64,000 nucleotides of DNA, taken from positions 496,001-560,000 of the forward strand of contig NZ_CP022436.1 of NCBI RefSeq assembly GCF_002224285.1, written 5' to 3'. Positions 37,333-46,070 of this stretch are shown piece by piece. Origin of the DNA: Arthrobacter sp. YN. GTDB lineage: Bacteria > Actinomycetota > Actinomycetes > Actinomycetales > Micrococcaceae. The notes beneath the pieces were generated by a model that was not told the DNA's origin, ran no database searches, and saw only the letters and a list, made by a program, of their open reading frames with translations. A program made the position numbers and the translations under genes. The stretch's first letter is position 1. The number at the start of each line of letters is the position of its first letter.

Positions 37333-38040
37333 ATGGACTCACCCTCGACACGGTCGCTGGAGTTGCTGGCACTTCTCCAGTCGGGGCGGGCGTGGACCGC
37401 ACACGACCTCGCAGCCCGCCTTCGGGTGAGCGCGCGCACCGTACGCCGGGACGCGATGCGTCTTCGCGGCATGGGTTACGACGTCAGCTCCCGTCCGGGT
37501 CCAGGGGCTCTCTACGCACTGCGGCCGAGTATGAAGATTCCACCGCTGCTGCTCAGCGCGGACGAAGTCTCGACGATCATCACGAGCCTCCTGATCCTGG
37601 AAGCGTGGCTGCCGGATGATTCCACAGCTGCGACCGCGCGCACGAAGCTCGAACAGGTGCTGCCCGGCGGCCTGCAGCGGCGGGCCGCAGCAGTAGCTCT
37701 GTCGACACAGGTTCTACGCGAACCTCCTGCGTCCGTGGACTGGGAGCTTGTCGGCACGATCGCAGACTCCGTCGCAACGGGCGAACGCCTGGGGTTCGAC
37801 TACACCGACCAACATGGCCGCCATTCGCGCCGCACGGTCGAGCCCTATCGACATCTCCTGCGGCAACAGGACTGGTACCTCGTCGCCTTTGACCTTGACC
37901 GTGACGACTGGCGTCTCTTCCGACTGGACCGGATGGAGGCCTCCACAATTTCGCCCGGGCCACATGCTCGTCGCACCTTCCCCTGGAATTCAATTGAGGA
38001 CTGGCTCACAAGCGACTTCGGCGCGAGCGACGCACAGTAG
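37333..38040 (+). CDS. WYL-domain transcriptional regulator (YafY type)
   Basis: The 235-residue form starts at ATG 37333. An upstream in-frame ATG at 37291 lies inside the inverted repeat and is less likely. An HTH_11/DeoR-like helix-turn-helix (SLELLALLQSGRAWTAHDLA, then VSARTVRRDAMRLRGMGYDV) is followed by a WYL domain (about residues 125-210). In the latter, LRQQDWYLVAFDLDRDDWRLFR replaces the W-Y-L core, bearing WYL as Trp-Tyr-Leu. WYL domains bind small ligands or nucleic acid. Divergent placement points to control of the NmrA-like gene. Confidence 0.9.
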   Translation: MDSPSTRSLELLALLQSGRAWTAHDLAARLRVSARTVRRDAMRLRGMGYDVSSRPGPGALYALRPSMKIPPLLLSADEVSTIITSLLILEAWLPDDSTAATARTKLEQVLPGGLQRRAAAVALSTQVLREPPASVDWELVGTIADSVATGERLGFDYTDQHGRHSRRTVEPYRHLLRQQDWYLVAFDLDRDDWRLFRLDRMEASTISPGPHARRTFPWNSIEDWLTSDFGASDAQ

Positions 38041-38044
38041 ACCT

Positions 38045-39241
38045 TCACGCCACACCGCGTTCCTTCCGATCCTTCAGCATCAGCACCGTGAGCGGCAGGA
38101 AGTAGAGCGCGGCGACCCCAGTGCCCACCAGCACCGGACCGCTGGCTCCCAGCGCAGATTCCAACGCGAAGCCAGCCATCCAGGAACCCACCGCCGTACC
38201 CAGATTGAATGCCGAAGTGCTGAGCGCCGAAGCCAGGGTTGGAGCTTGCCCGGCATATCCCACCGCCTTGCCGATCAATATCGGGTTGGTTGCCATGCCG
38301 AAGAGGCCCAGCAGGAAGATCAAGACCACTGTCACCACGGCGTAGTGGGAGAACAGGAAGAGGGCACCGAGAACCAGGAATGTCATTCCTGCTGAGATGA
38401 ACAGTGCAGGGTATGGGCGGTGGGCCCCGAAGTGGCCGCCCAGGGTGGAACCAATAAAGGCCCCGACGCCGTAGGCCATCAGCACCAACGGCACAGCCGC
38501 AGCGGCAAGCCCGGTGTTCTCAGTGAGCAGCGGAGAGATGAAAGTGTACGCAGCCAAGGAAGAGCCGCACACGATCGCGCAGCCTGCCAGGACAAGCCAT
38601 ACCCTCGAATCCCGCATGCTCGCCAGCTCCGCACGGACGGACGGGGTGCGTCCGGAAGCGGGATCCGCGGCAACCAGCCGGTACACGGCCACTGCACCCA
38701 CCAGTGCCAACGCGGCGAGTATCCAAAACGGCCCCCGCCAACCAATCGCCTGACCGGCAAACGCTCCCAAGGGAACACCCACTACGTTGGCGAGCATTCC
38801 GCCGCCCAAAACAACACCCAACGCGCGGGACGCGGAAGCCGCGCCTGCGGCTTTTGCACCCACGACGGCGGCTACCGCCCAGAAAGCGCCAGTCGCCAAG
38901 GCCGTGAGGAAACGCGCACCAAGAATGAGGGTGAAATCTGAGGTGAGCGCCACGATGACGTGACCCACGGCGAAGACCACCAGTGCGAGGCTCAGCGTCA
39001 GGCGGCGTGGCAGCTTGAGGGTCAGGATGGACATCGTGGGGGTGCCCACGATCATCCCCACCGCGAAGACCGTGATCATGAGGCCCGCGTTGGCGACGGA
39101 TGTGCCAAGATCTGTAGCGATCTCCGGCAGGATGCCCGCAACAATAAACTCGGTGGTTCCCATCAGGAACACACCCGCTGCGAGAACGTAGGTCACCAAG
39201 GGTAAACGCCGGGTCTTGGTGCTGGGGAGAGTTGTGGTCAT
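38045..39241 (-). CDS. MFS efflux transporter, DHA1 type
   Basis: The 398-residue protein has twelve hydrophobic helices with the first running TYVLAAGVFLMGTTEFIVAG. That GTTEFIVAG motif is typical of DHA1-type drug or sugar exporters such as the Cmx/AraJ branch. The conserved loop after helix 2 (LTLKLPRRLTL) and the antiporter-like LGGGMLANVVGVPLG in helix 5 are present. It probably exports a drug or metabolite; the substrate is unknown. A GGAG lies close to the ATG. It is divergent from the HNH gene. Confidence 0.88.
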   Translation of the reverse strand: MTTTLPSTKTRRLPLVTYVLAAGVFLMGTTEFIVAGILPEIATDLGTSVANAGLMITVFAVGMIVGTPTMSILTLKLPRRLTLSLALVVFAVGHVIVALTSDFTLILGARFLTALATGAFWAVAAVVGAKAAGAASASRALGVVLGGGMLANVVGVPLGAFAGQAIGWRGPFWILAALALVGAVAVYRLVAADPASGRTPSVRAELASMRDSRVWLVLAGCAIVCGSSLAAYTFISPLLTENTGLAAAAVPLVLMAYGVGAFIGSTLGGHFGAHRPYPALFISAGMTFLVLGALFLFSHYAVVTVVLIFLLGLFGMATNPILIGKAVGYAGQAPTLASALSTSAFNLGTAVGSWMAGFALESALGASGPVLVGTGVAALYFLPLTVLMLKDRKERGVA

Positions 39242-39389
39242 GACTCCAGAACATCAGGGTTAAGGACTGGAAGGGAGTCCCGCTTAAGGGAGGTTCTCCG
39301 AGGGTCTCCTTCAATGAGCGGCCCGCTCAATGGTCTTGGCCTGGGATCACTGAGGTTATTTTGTCGGTGCCTGCTGCCAGAGTTAGTGC

Positions 39390-40694
39390 ATGGAGCGAAG
39401 TGGGGAGAGGCTAACGGGCGCAGTAGTGGCGCTCGGGCGCGCTCCCGTCCTGGTGGATTCCGTTCAGGCCGGCGGGGGTACAGCCAGCACCGTTAGCAGT
39501 GACCTGATCGAACAGTTGCGGGTCCTGGAGGAGATGAAGTCTGCGATCTCCGCTTTGCAGGCGCGGGTTGCTGTGGCTTTTGATCTTGCCCAGCGCGCCG
39601 AGCAAGCCGAGGCAGGCGTCCCTGCGTCCGAGCGTGGACAAGGGGTGGGAGCGCAGGTTGCGTTGGCCCGGCGCGAGTCACCAAACCGTGGGTTCCGCCT
39701 CCTGGGCTTGGCGAAAGCCCTTGTCACGGAGATGCCCCGCACCTTGGCGGCCCTGAAATCGGGGCACTTGAATGAATGGCGTGCCACGCTTCTTGTTAAG
39801 GAAACGGCCTGCCTGTCTGTCGAGGACCGTTGTGCTGTGGACCAGGAGCTCGCCCCCGACACCGGGACCTTTGACGGCAAGGGCGACAAAGCGATCATTG
39901 CTGCCGCGAAAGCTGCCGCATATCGGCGGGATCCGCGGTCGGTAGTCGGGCGTGCCAGCCGTGCTGCCGCCGAACGGAATGTCAGCCTGCGCCCGGTCCC
40001 GGACACTATGACGTACCTGACGGCCTTGCTTCCGGTTGCCCAGGGAGTGGCGGTGTACGCCGCGCTGACTCGAGCGGCTGATTCGGCCCGTTCCAGTGGG
40101 GATGCACGAGGTCGGGGCCAGCTCATGGCCGACACCTTGACCGAACGCATGACGGGCACCCCGGGCGGGATTTCGGGGATCAACCTGGACCTCGTTATGA
40201 CTGACCGCACCTTGTTCCAGGGTGACAGCGAACCAGCCCGGCTCAAGGGCTACGGAACCGTCCCGGCTGAATGGGGAAGGGAGATGCTCGGATCGGGGCA
40301 GACAGACCATGACCAGGACCTCACCGTTTGGCTTCGCCGGCTCTACACGGCTCCAACTACGGGAGAGCTCCTTGCCACCGATTCCAAGGCCCGGCTCTTC
40401 GCTGGTGGGCTCCGGCGCTTCATCGAAACCCGCGACGACACCTGCCGAACGCCGTATTGTGATGCGCCCATCCGGCATATTGACCATGTAGTTCCGTGGC
40501 GTTCCGGAGGGAAGACCAGCTTGGCTAACGGCGCCGGCTTATGCGAGGCGTGCAACCACACCAAGGAAAACCCCGGCTGGAGCACCAAAGCCGTGCCCGG
40601 CGACGTTCACACCTTGGAAATCAGTACCCCCACCGGACACTCGTACCAATCAAAGGCGCCGCCCATGCCGGGGCACCGCCCCTCCAGAACGTAG
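39390..40694 (+). CDS. DUF222/HNH endonuclease-domain protein (13E12 repeat type)
   Basis: The 434-residue protein has an N-terminal DUF222 domain (residues about 40-330) with [17 protein letters not shown] and [18 protein letters not shown]-terminal HNH nuclease domain follows with [40 protein letters not shown]. The His-Asn-His metal residues are evident as HIDH, N and H in CNHTKE. These proteins occur in many copies in actinobacteria and their role is unsettled. They are suspected selfish or defence-related nucleases. No partner genes are adjacent. Confidence 0.9.
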   Translation: MERSGERLTGAVVALGRAPVLVDSVQAGGGTASTVSSDLIEQLRVLEEMKSAISALQARVAVAFDLAQRAEQAEAGVPASERGQGVGAQVALARRESPNRGFRLLGLAKALVTEMPRTLAALKSGHLNEWRATLLVKETACLSVEDRCAVDQELAPDTGTFDGKGDKAIIAAAKAAAYRRDPRSVVGRASRAAAERNVSLRPVPDTMTYLTALLPVAQGVAVYAALTRAADSARSSGDARGRGQLMADTLTERMTGTPGGISGINLDLVMTDRTLFQGDSEPARLKGYGTVPAEWGREMLGSGQTDHDQDLTVWLRRLYTAPTTGELLATDSKARLFAGGLRRFIETRDDTCRTPYCDAPIRHIDHVVPWRSGGKTSLANGAGLCEACNHTKENPGWSTKAVPGDVHTLEISTPTGHSYQSKAPPMPGHRPSRT

Positions 40695-40718
40695 GGGCTT
40701 CATTGGGGACGAATCCGC

Positions 40719-41228
40719 TTATTCCTCGGTGAAATCTCCGGCATCCCTGCGGAAGGTGCCCAGTACGCGGATGAGGTGATCGACGTCGTCGGGCCCGAAG
40801 CCTGACTGGCCGAAAACCTCGGCGTTGAGTGCCGCCGTCGCCTTCTTGGCGAGGGTGCGGCCTTCTGCGGTGAGCTCAATCAGGGTGGTGCGGCCGTCGG
40901 TCGGGTGCGGGGAACGTGCCACCAGGGCGGCTTTTTCCAAGCGGTCGACGGCGTTGGTCACGGAGGTGGGATGTACCTGCAGGAGCGCGCTGGCTTTGTT
41001 CATGGGCAGCGCGCCGCTGCGGGCGAAACTCAGGAGTGCCAGCAGTTCGTAGCGTGCAAAGGTCAGCCCGAACGGTTTGAGCACCGTTTCGATGCGGGCC
41101 AGCAGGATCTGCTGCGTCCGCATGATCGCGGTGATGGCGGCCATGGGCGCGGCAACGTCGCCCCAGCCATGCCGTTCCCAGTTGCGCTGGGCGTCGGCGA
41201 TGGGGTCTCGGGGGAGTGGCGTGCCCAT
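40719..41228 (-). CDS. MarR-family transcriptional regulator
   Basis: The 169-residue protein has the winged helix-turn-helix of MarR at about residues 55-120: FARYELLALLSFARSGALPM, ALLQVHPTSVTNAVDRLEKA and ARSPHPTDGRTTLIELTAEG. It lies 42 bases downstream of the acyl-CoA synthetase gene on the same strand, so it is co-transcribed. An obvious target is the divergent promoter region at 42990-43121. MarR proteins in such operons often respond to acyl-CoA or carboxylic acids, inferred here. Confidence 0.92.
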   Translation of the reverse strand: MGTPLPRDPIADAQRNWERHGWGDVAAPMAAITAIMRTQQILLARIETVLKPFGLTFARYELLALLSFARSGALPMNKASALLQVHPTSVTNAVDRLEKAALVARSPHPTDGRTTLIELTAEGRTLAKKATAALNAEVFGQSGFGPDDVDHLIRVLGTFRRDAGDFTEE

Positions 41229-41270
41229 GGGCCTCCTTCGGTTGCTTGGTTGGCCTAGTGACCCGGTTGG

Positions 41271-42989
41271 CTAGTCTTTCAGATTTGGGAACTCTTCCTC
41301 GGTGTATTCCACGCCCAAACCAGCGGGCAGCGGCCCCTCGCCGTGCCGGGCGACTTCCGTGCCGCGCAGTTCCACCCGCCGGATCTTGCCGGAGATCGTC
41401 TTGGGAAGCTCGCCGAATTCCAGCCGCCGGATGCGTTTGAACGGTGCCAGATGCTCGCGGCAATAACGGAGGATGTCCTCCGCGACCGCCGGTCCGGCTT
41501 CATAGCCGGCAGCCAGAACCACAAACGCTTTCGGAACCGACAGCTTCACGGCGTCAGGTGAAGGCACGACGGCGGCCTCCGCCACTGCGGGGTGTTCGAT
41601 CAGGACGCTTTCGAGTTCGAAAGGAGACAAACGGTAGTCGGAGGACTTGAAGACGTCGTCGTCCCGGCCGACGTACGTAATGACGCCGTCGGAGTCCCGG
41701 CTGGCCATGTCTCCCGTGTGATAGTAGCCATCGCGGAAGGCCTCGGCCGTTTTCGCTTCGTCGCCGAAGTAACTCTTCATGAGTCCCACGGGCCGGGGGT
41801 CCAAGCGCAAGCAGAGCTCGCCGTCGTCGGCTTCCTGGCCGGTGACGGGGTCCACCAGAACAACGTCGTACCCGGGGAGCGGCCGTCCCATGGAGCCGAT
41901 CTTCACCGGCTGGGCCGGAGTGTTGGCGATCTGGACGGTGGATTCGGTCTGGCCGAAGCCATCCCGGATGGTGACTCCCCAAGCTTTCTCCACTTGTCCG
42001 ATGACTTCGGCGTTCAGTGGCTCCCCGGCCGAGACCACCTTGCGCGGCGGGCTGGTGAGCTGCGTGAGGTCAGCTTGGATGAGCATGCGCCACACCGTGG
42101 GAGGGGCGCAGAAACTGGTGACGCCTTCGCGGCCCATTTGCTCCATGAGGGCCACGGCGTCAAAGCGCTGGTAGTTGTAAATGAACACCGTGGCCTCAGC
42201 GATCCACGGCGTGAAGACGTTGGACCAAGCATGCTTGGCCCAGCCGGGGGAGGCGACGTTCAAGTGGACGTCGCCCGGTTCCAAGCCGATCCAGTACATG
42301 GTGGACAGGTGGCCCACAGGATACGAGCTGTGGGTATGCTCCACCAGCTTTGCCCGTGAGGTGGTGCCGGAGGTGAAGTAGAGCAGCAGTGTTTCATCTG
42401 CCTTGGTGGGGGCGTCGGGCGTAAAGTCCGTGCCGGCGTCGTACGCATCTGCGTACTGTTTGGCGTCCGCGTCGTTTTTCCCTGAGCCGACCTCGATCAG
42501 GGTGTAATCGCCCTCGACGTCGGCGAACTTGCCGATGTTGGCACTTCCGACCGCCACCCAGGCCGCCCCGCCGCGTTCAACGCGGTCCTGGAGATCGCGG
42601 GCACCCATGAGGGTGGTGGTGGGGATCATGACGATGCCCAGTTTGATGCCCGCGAGTATGAGTTCCCACAGTTCAACCTGATTGCCGAGCATGATGATCA
42701 TGTGGTCGCCTCGCTGGACGCCCTGGCTCCGCAGCCAGTTGGCTACCTGGGATGAGCGTTCCGCGAGGTCTTTGTAGCTGCGGCGGGTGGAACTCCCGTC
42801 CTGTTCCACGATGACCAACGCGGGCTTGCTGCCCCTGGCCGGGTCCGCCGCGATCTGATCGAACCAATCCAAGGCGAAGTTGAACTCCTCAAACCGCGGC
42901 CATTCGAATTCGGCGTGCGCCGCCTTGTAGTCCTCACGCAGTTCCAACAGCCGGTCGCGGGCCGCACGGAAGTCTTCTGTGACTGTCAT
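41271..42989 (-). CDS. AMP-forming acyl-CoA synthetase
   Basis: From the ATG at 42989 behind AAAGGCGG the protein has 572 residues. Its ANL-family motifs are LLYFTSGTTSRAKLVEHTH (P-loop; the usual Gly-x-Pro-Lys is here SRAK), DGFGQTESTVQ, GYYHTGDMASRDSDG and, at the end, LPKTISGKIRRVELR with the adenylation Lys. The nearest family members are medium-chain (ACSM-like) synthetases. It activates a short or medium-chain acid to its CoA thioester. It is followed by a MarR regulator and is divergent from an acyl-CoA dehydrogenase, which points to one catabolic unit. The acid is not identifiable. Confidence 0.9.
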   Translation of the reverse strand: MTVTEDFRAARDRLLELREDYKAAHAEFEWPRFEEFNFALDWFDQIAADPARGSKPALVIVEQDGSSTRRSYKDLAERSSQVANWLRSQGVQRGDHMIIMLGNQVELWELILAGIKLGIVMIPTTTLMGARDLQDRVERGGAAWVAVGSANIGKFADVEGDYTLIEVGSGKNDADAKQYADAYDAGTDFTPDAPTKADETLLLYFTSGTTSRAKLVEHTHSSYPVGHLSTMYWIGLEPGDVHLNVASPGWAKHAWSNVFTPWIAEATVFIYNYQRFDAVALMEQMGREGVTSFCAPPTVWRMLIQADLTQLTSPPRKVVSAGEPLNAEVIGQVEKAWGVTIRDGFGQTESTVQIANTPAQPVKIGSMGRPLPGYDVVLVDPVTGQEADDGELCLRLDPRPVGLMKSYFGDEAKTAEAFRDGYYHTGDMASRDSDGVITYVGRDDDVFKSSDYRLSPFELESVLIEHPAVAEAAVVPSPDAVKLSVPKAFVVLAAGYEAGPAVAEDILRYCREHLAPFKRIRRLEFGELPKTISGKIRRVELRGTEVARHGEGPLPAGLGVEYTEEEFPNLKD

Positions 42990-43066
42990 AGTCCGCCTTT
43001 CGCCTTCGGGCTGCCCTGCACCTTTGCCGGACATGCCGCCTAGTGATCCACATCACCTTGCAATAT

Positions 43067-43083
43067 ACTAGGACATCCAAGGG
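43067..43083. promoter_or_regulatory. TACTAGGA-CA-TCCAAGG dyad in acyl-CoA promoter
   Basis: TACTAGGACATCCAAGG is an imperfect palindrome between the divergent acyl-CoA synthetase and dehydrogenase genes. Its core TAGGANNTCCNAG recurs at 28041-28061 before mmsA. It is a candidate site for the MarR regulator of this unit or for a shared catabolic repressor. Confidence 0.4.
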
Positions 43084-43121
43084 TTTGGAAGAGCCCGTGC
43101 GGGACATGACGAAGGGGTCTA

Positions 43122-44339
43122 ATGCTCGACGACAAAGCTGCCGGCACCGTTACCAGCGGTGCGGCACCAGAACGCGTCCTCCCTCCTTATCCGGAGGCGG
43201 ACCTGATGCACGTAGTGGACCTTCTCCCGGCCGGAGAGCGCTTGCGGTACCTGGAGATCAGGGAGTTCCTGCAAACCCGCATTCGTTCGGCCAGCATTGA
43301 GTACTGGAACCGGGAGGAGTTCCCGTTCGGGCTGCTGGCCGACATGGCCAAGTTCGGCCTGGGCGGGCTGCAAACGGATGGCTCCTCCAAGCTCTTCAAG
43401 GGCCTCATGTACACCGAGGTGGCCCGGGCGGATGTGTCACTCTCGGCGCTGGTGGGCATCCACAATGAACTCATCGTGGGCATGATTGACGAACTCGGAT
43501 CCCCTGAGCAGAAGCGCAAGTGGCTGCCTGGGCTGGAAGCTTTCACCCAGCTCGGCGCCTTCGCCCTCACCGAACCGGACCACGGCTCGGACATCGCCGG
43601 AGGACTTTCGACGACGGCGCGGCGCGACGGCGGCGAATGGGTCATCAGCGGTGCCAAGCGCTGGATCGGTGCAGGCACGATTGCCGACTTCGCATTGGTG
43701 TGGGCCCGGGACGAATCCGACGGCCACATCAAGGGCTTCATTGTGGAGACAGATCGCCCCGGTTACTCGGCCACCAAGATCTCCAACAAGATCGGTCTGC
43801 GCATCATGCAGAATGCCGACATCGTGTTGGACGAGGTGCGTATTCCTCTGGAGAACCTCCTTCCGGGTGCCACCGAGTTCTCGCGGGCCAACGATCTCCT
43901 GCGCGATTCCCGGGCGTGGGTGGGGTGGCAGGCCGCCGGGATTCAATTGGCAGCTTTTGATATTGCCCGTTCTTACGCCTTGGAACGCACGCAGTTCGGT
44001 AAGGAGTTGGCCCGCTTCCAACTGGTGCAGCAACAGCTTGCCGACATCCTGGGCAACGCCAACGCGTCCTTGTCCATGATGGTTGAGCTCGCCCGGATCC
44101 AGCAGGCCGGGAAACTCCAGATGGTGCAAGCGGCCATGTGCAAAGCCACCACCACCCGGCTGGCCCGTTCCTCCGTTGCGATGGGTCGTTCCTTGCTGGG
44201 CGGGAACGGAATCACCACGGACTATGAGATGGCCAAGCTCTTTGGCGACGCCGAAATCCTGTACACCTACGAGGGCAGTTACGAGATCAACTCCATGATC
44301 GTGGCCCGCGCGGTGACAGGGAAATCGGCGTTCGTCTAA
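43122..44339 (+). CDS. Acyl-CoA dehydrogenase
   Basis: The 405-residue flavoprotein has ALTEPDHGSDIAGG, WVISGAKRWIGAGTIADFAL (FAD-binding middle domain) and GNGITTDYEMAKLFGDAEIL. The C-terminal YTYEGSYEINSMIVARAVTG matches the late YEGT-type motif with its Glu. The last motif and the length resemble the glutaryl-CoA/short branched group of the family. It desaturates an acyl-CoA. The divergent acyl-CoA synthetase probably makes its substrate. It could also supply the isobutyryl-CoA dehydrogenase step missing from the valine operon, but that is speculative. Confidence 0.9.
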   Translation: MLDDKAAGTVTSGAAPERVLPPYPEADLMHVVDLLPAGERLRYLEIREFLQTRIRSASIEYWNREEFPFGLLADMAKFGLGGLQTDGSSKLFKGLMYTEVARADVSLSALVGIHNELIVGMIDELGSPEQKRKWLPGLEAFTQLGAFALTEPDHGSDIAGGLSTTARRDGGEWVISGAKRWIGAGTIADFALVWARDESDGHIKGFIVETDRPGYSATKISNKIGLRIMQNADIVLDEVRIPLENLLPGATEFSRANDLLRDSRAWVGWQAAGIQLAAFDIARSYALERTQFGKELARFQLVQQQLADILGNANASLSMMVELARIQQAGKLQMVQAAMCKATTTRLARSSVAMGRSLLGGNGITTDYEMAKLFGDAEILYTYEGSYEINSMIVARAVTGKSAFV

Positions 44340-44347
44340 GTAGCGGG

Positions 44348-45925
44348 CTAGGAGTTCTGGGTTACCACTTGGGGAGAGTCCTCGGGAGTGACCAAGGCGG
44401 CGTGCTCGGCCAGGACTCCGGTCTTGTGCCTGATGCGGAGACGGTAGAGCAGCGTTCCGCCAATGATGACCGTGCCAACGAAGATCACGCCACCCCATTG
44501 CAGGTACCATTCGAACGGCGGCACCGAGTTGTAAATCTCCGGCCGCGGCCACACAAGGTTCAGCGTCATGGCCCCGCCCCACAGCACGGCCAGGATGTTC
44601 ACGGGCAGCCCCCATTTGCCGAGGCTGAATCCCGGTTCCGATCCGTCGTCCTTCAAGGGCCACTTCTTCAAGAACCGGCGACGCAGCATAGGCACCGTCA
44701 CCAGCAGGTAGGACAGGTAGATCAGGACGATGCTGATGCTGGAGAGGATGGTGAAGATGGCCGGCTGGGAGATGTTGACGATCAGCGGGATGACGGCAAC
44801 GATGCCGATGACGATGGCGGCAACGGTTGGCGTTTTCCGGGTGGGGTGTACTTTGCTGAGCTGACGGCTGAAGGGAAGGTTGTTGTCCCGGGCCATGGCG
44901 AACATCATCCGGATGGCTGCTGCATGGACGGCGAGGGTACAGACCACCACGGCTACCACGATGCACGCCAGGAAGGCCTTGCCGAAGGGGCCGCCCAGTA
45001 CTGAAAGAACGATGTATTGCAGCCCGCCATCAGCGGCTCCGAGCTTGGGATCCGAGAGATCGGGCGCGGCCAGGATTCCGCCGAGGAGGAGCAAACCTCC
45101 CAGGAGGAAGGAAGCCGCGACAGCGCGTAGGATCGCCCTGGGCGCCGTCTTCTTGGGGTCTTTGGTTTCTTCGCCCAAGGAGCTGGCGGTGTCAAAGCCG
45201 TACATGACGTACCCCGAAGCCATGGCAGCAATGAGGAACACTCCGAAGAAGCCCAAGGGATGTTCTTCACCGAATCCGGCGGTATCCAGGAGGACTTCCG
45301 GCCCCCGCACGGAGTGCCAGAGAAGCGCCGCAATGAGCAGGACGGCCGCAACCAGTTCCACGAACACGCCAACGCTGTTGATCATGGTCATGAGTTTCAC
45401 GCCAAACGCGTTGATGAGTGTGGAAATGCCGATCATGATGCTGGCCAGGATGACCCCGTTGACGGCGAAGTCGTAAGGACCTGTTCCGTCGCCCACCAAC
45501 TGGAAGCCGCTCCAGATTTGGGGGAGGGTGATTTGGAGGGCCAAGGCAACGGACCCCAGAGCCATGATGGAGGAGAGCAGCAGCAACCAGCCCGCCAACC
45601 AGGCCCACGTTCCGGTGGAAAGCCTCTTGGCCCAGTTGTACACCGACCCGGCCACCGGATAACGCCCGGCCAACTCCGCAAAACACAAGGCGACCATCAG
45701 CTGGCCGACGAAGACGATGGGCCACGACCAGGCGTAGGCGGGTCCCGCCGTCGAGAATCCGAAGTAAAACAGTTGAAAAACGCCGGTGAGAATGGAGATG
45801 TAGCTGACGCCGGCGGCGAAGCTGGCGAACTTACCGATGCTGCGGTCCAGGGTTTGGGCATAGCCAAACTCGTCCATGCCGCTTGCATCGCTCTTGCAGG
45901 GTCCTAATTTGCTGGGTTCTGACAT
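44348..45925 (-). CDS. APC-superfamily permease, likely choline or amine uptake
   Basis: The 525-residue protein has about twelve hydrophobic helices. It opens with FGYAQTLDRSIGKFASFAAGVSYISILTG and has SSLGEETKDPKKTAPRAIL in the first loop, hallmarks of the amino acid/polyamine/organocation (APC) family of GABA-permease type. AGGAG precedes the ATG. It is the third gene of the betB-codA transcript. I therefore infer that it imports choline or a related amine for CodA, though family members carry many substrates. Confidence 0.88.
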   Translation of the reverse strand: MSEPSKLGPCKSDASGMDEFGYAQTLDRSIGKFASFAAGVSYISILTGVFQLFYFGFSTAGPAYAWSWPIVFVGQLMVALCFAELAGRYPVAGSVYNWAKRLSTGTWAWLAGWLLLLSSIMALGSVALALQITLPQIWSGFQLVGDGTGPYDFAVNGVILASIMIGISTLINAFGVKLMTMINSVGVFVELVAAVLLIAALLWHSVRGPEVLLDTAGFGEEHPLGFFGVFLIAAMASGYVMYGFDTASSLGEETKDPKKTAPRAILRAVAASFLLGGLLLLGGILAAPDLSDPKLGAADGGLQYIVLSVLGGPFGKAFLACIVVAVVVCTLAVHAAAIRMMFAMARDNNLPFSRQLSKVHPTRKTPTVAAIVIGIVAVIPLIVNISQPAIFTILSSISIVLIYLSYLLVTVPMLRRRFLKKWPLKDDGSEPGFSLGKWGLPVNILAVLWGGAMTLNLVWPRPEIYNSVPPFEWYLQWGGVIFVGTVIIGGTLLYRLRIRHKTGVLAEHAALVTPEDSPQVVTQNS

Positions 45926-46070
45926 GCGAACTCCTAGTTCAGACGTGCACGAATGGTGATAACCTGCGGCCGCCGTTGGTCGCAGTCGAAATCAAAGGCC
46001 GGGCACCACGCTGTGCCTCCGGCTGTTTCCCCCATTGTTTGTTGCGTGGGTCTAAAAGCAGGGTGCCTGT

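Noticed and set aside
43437..44966. 509-residue minus-strand frame spanning the acyl-CoA dehydrogenase and permease genes
   Set aside because: It crosses two well-supported genes on different strands and has no family pattern; a chance read-through frame.
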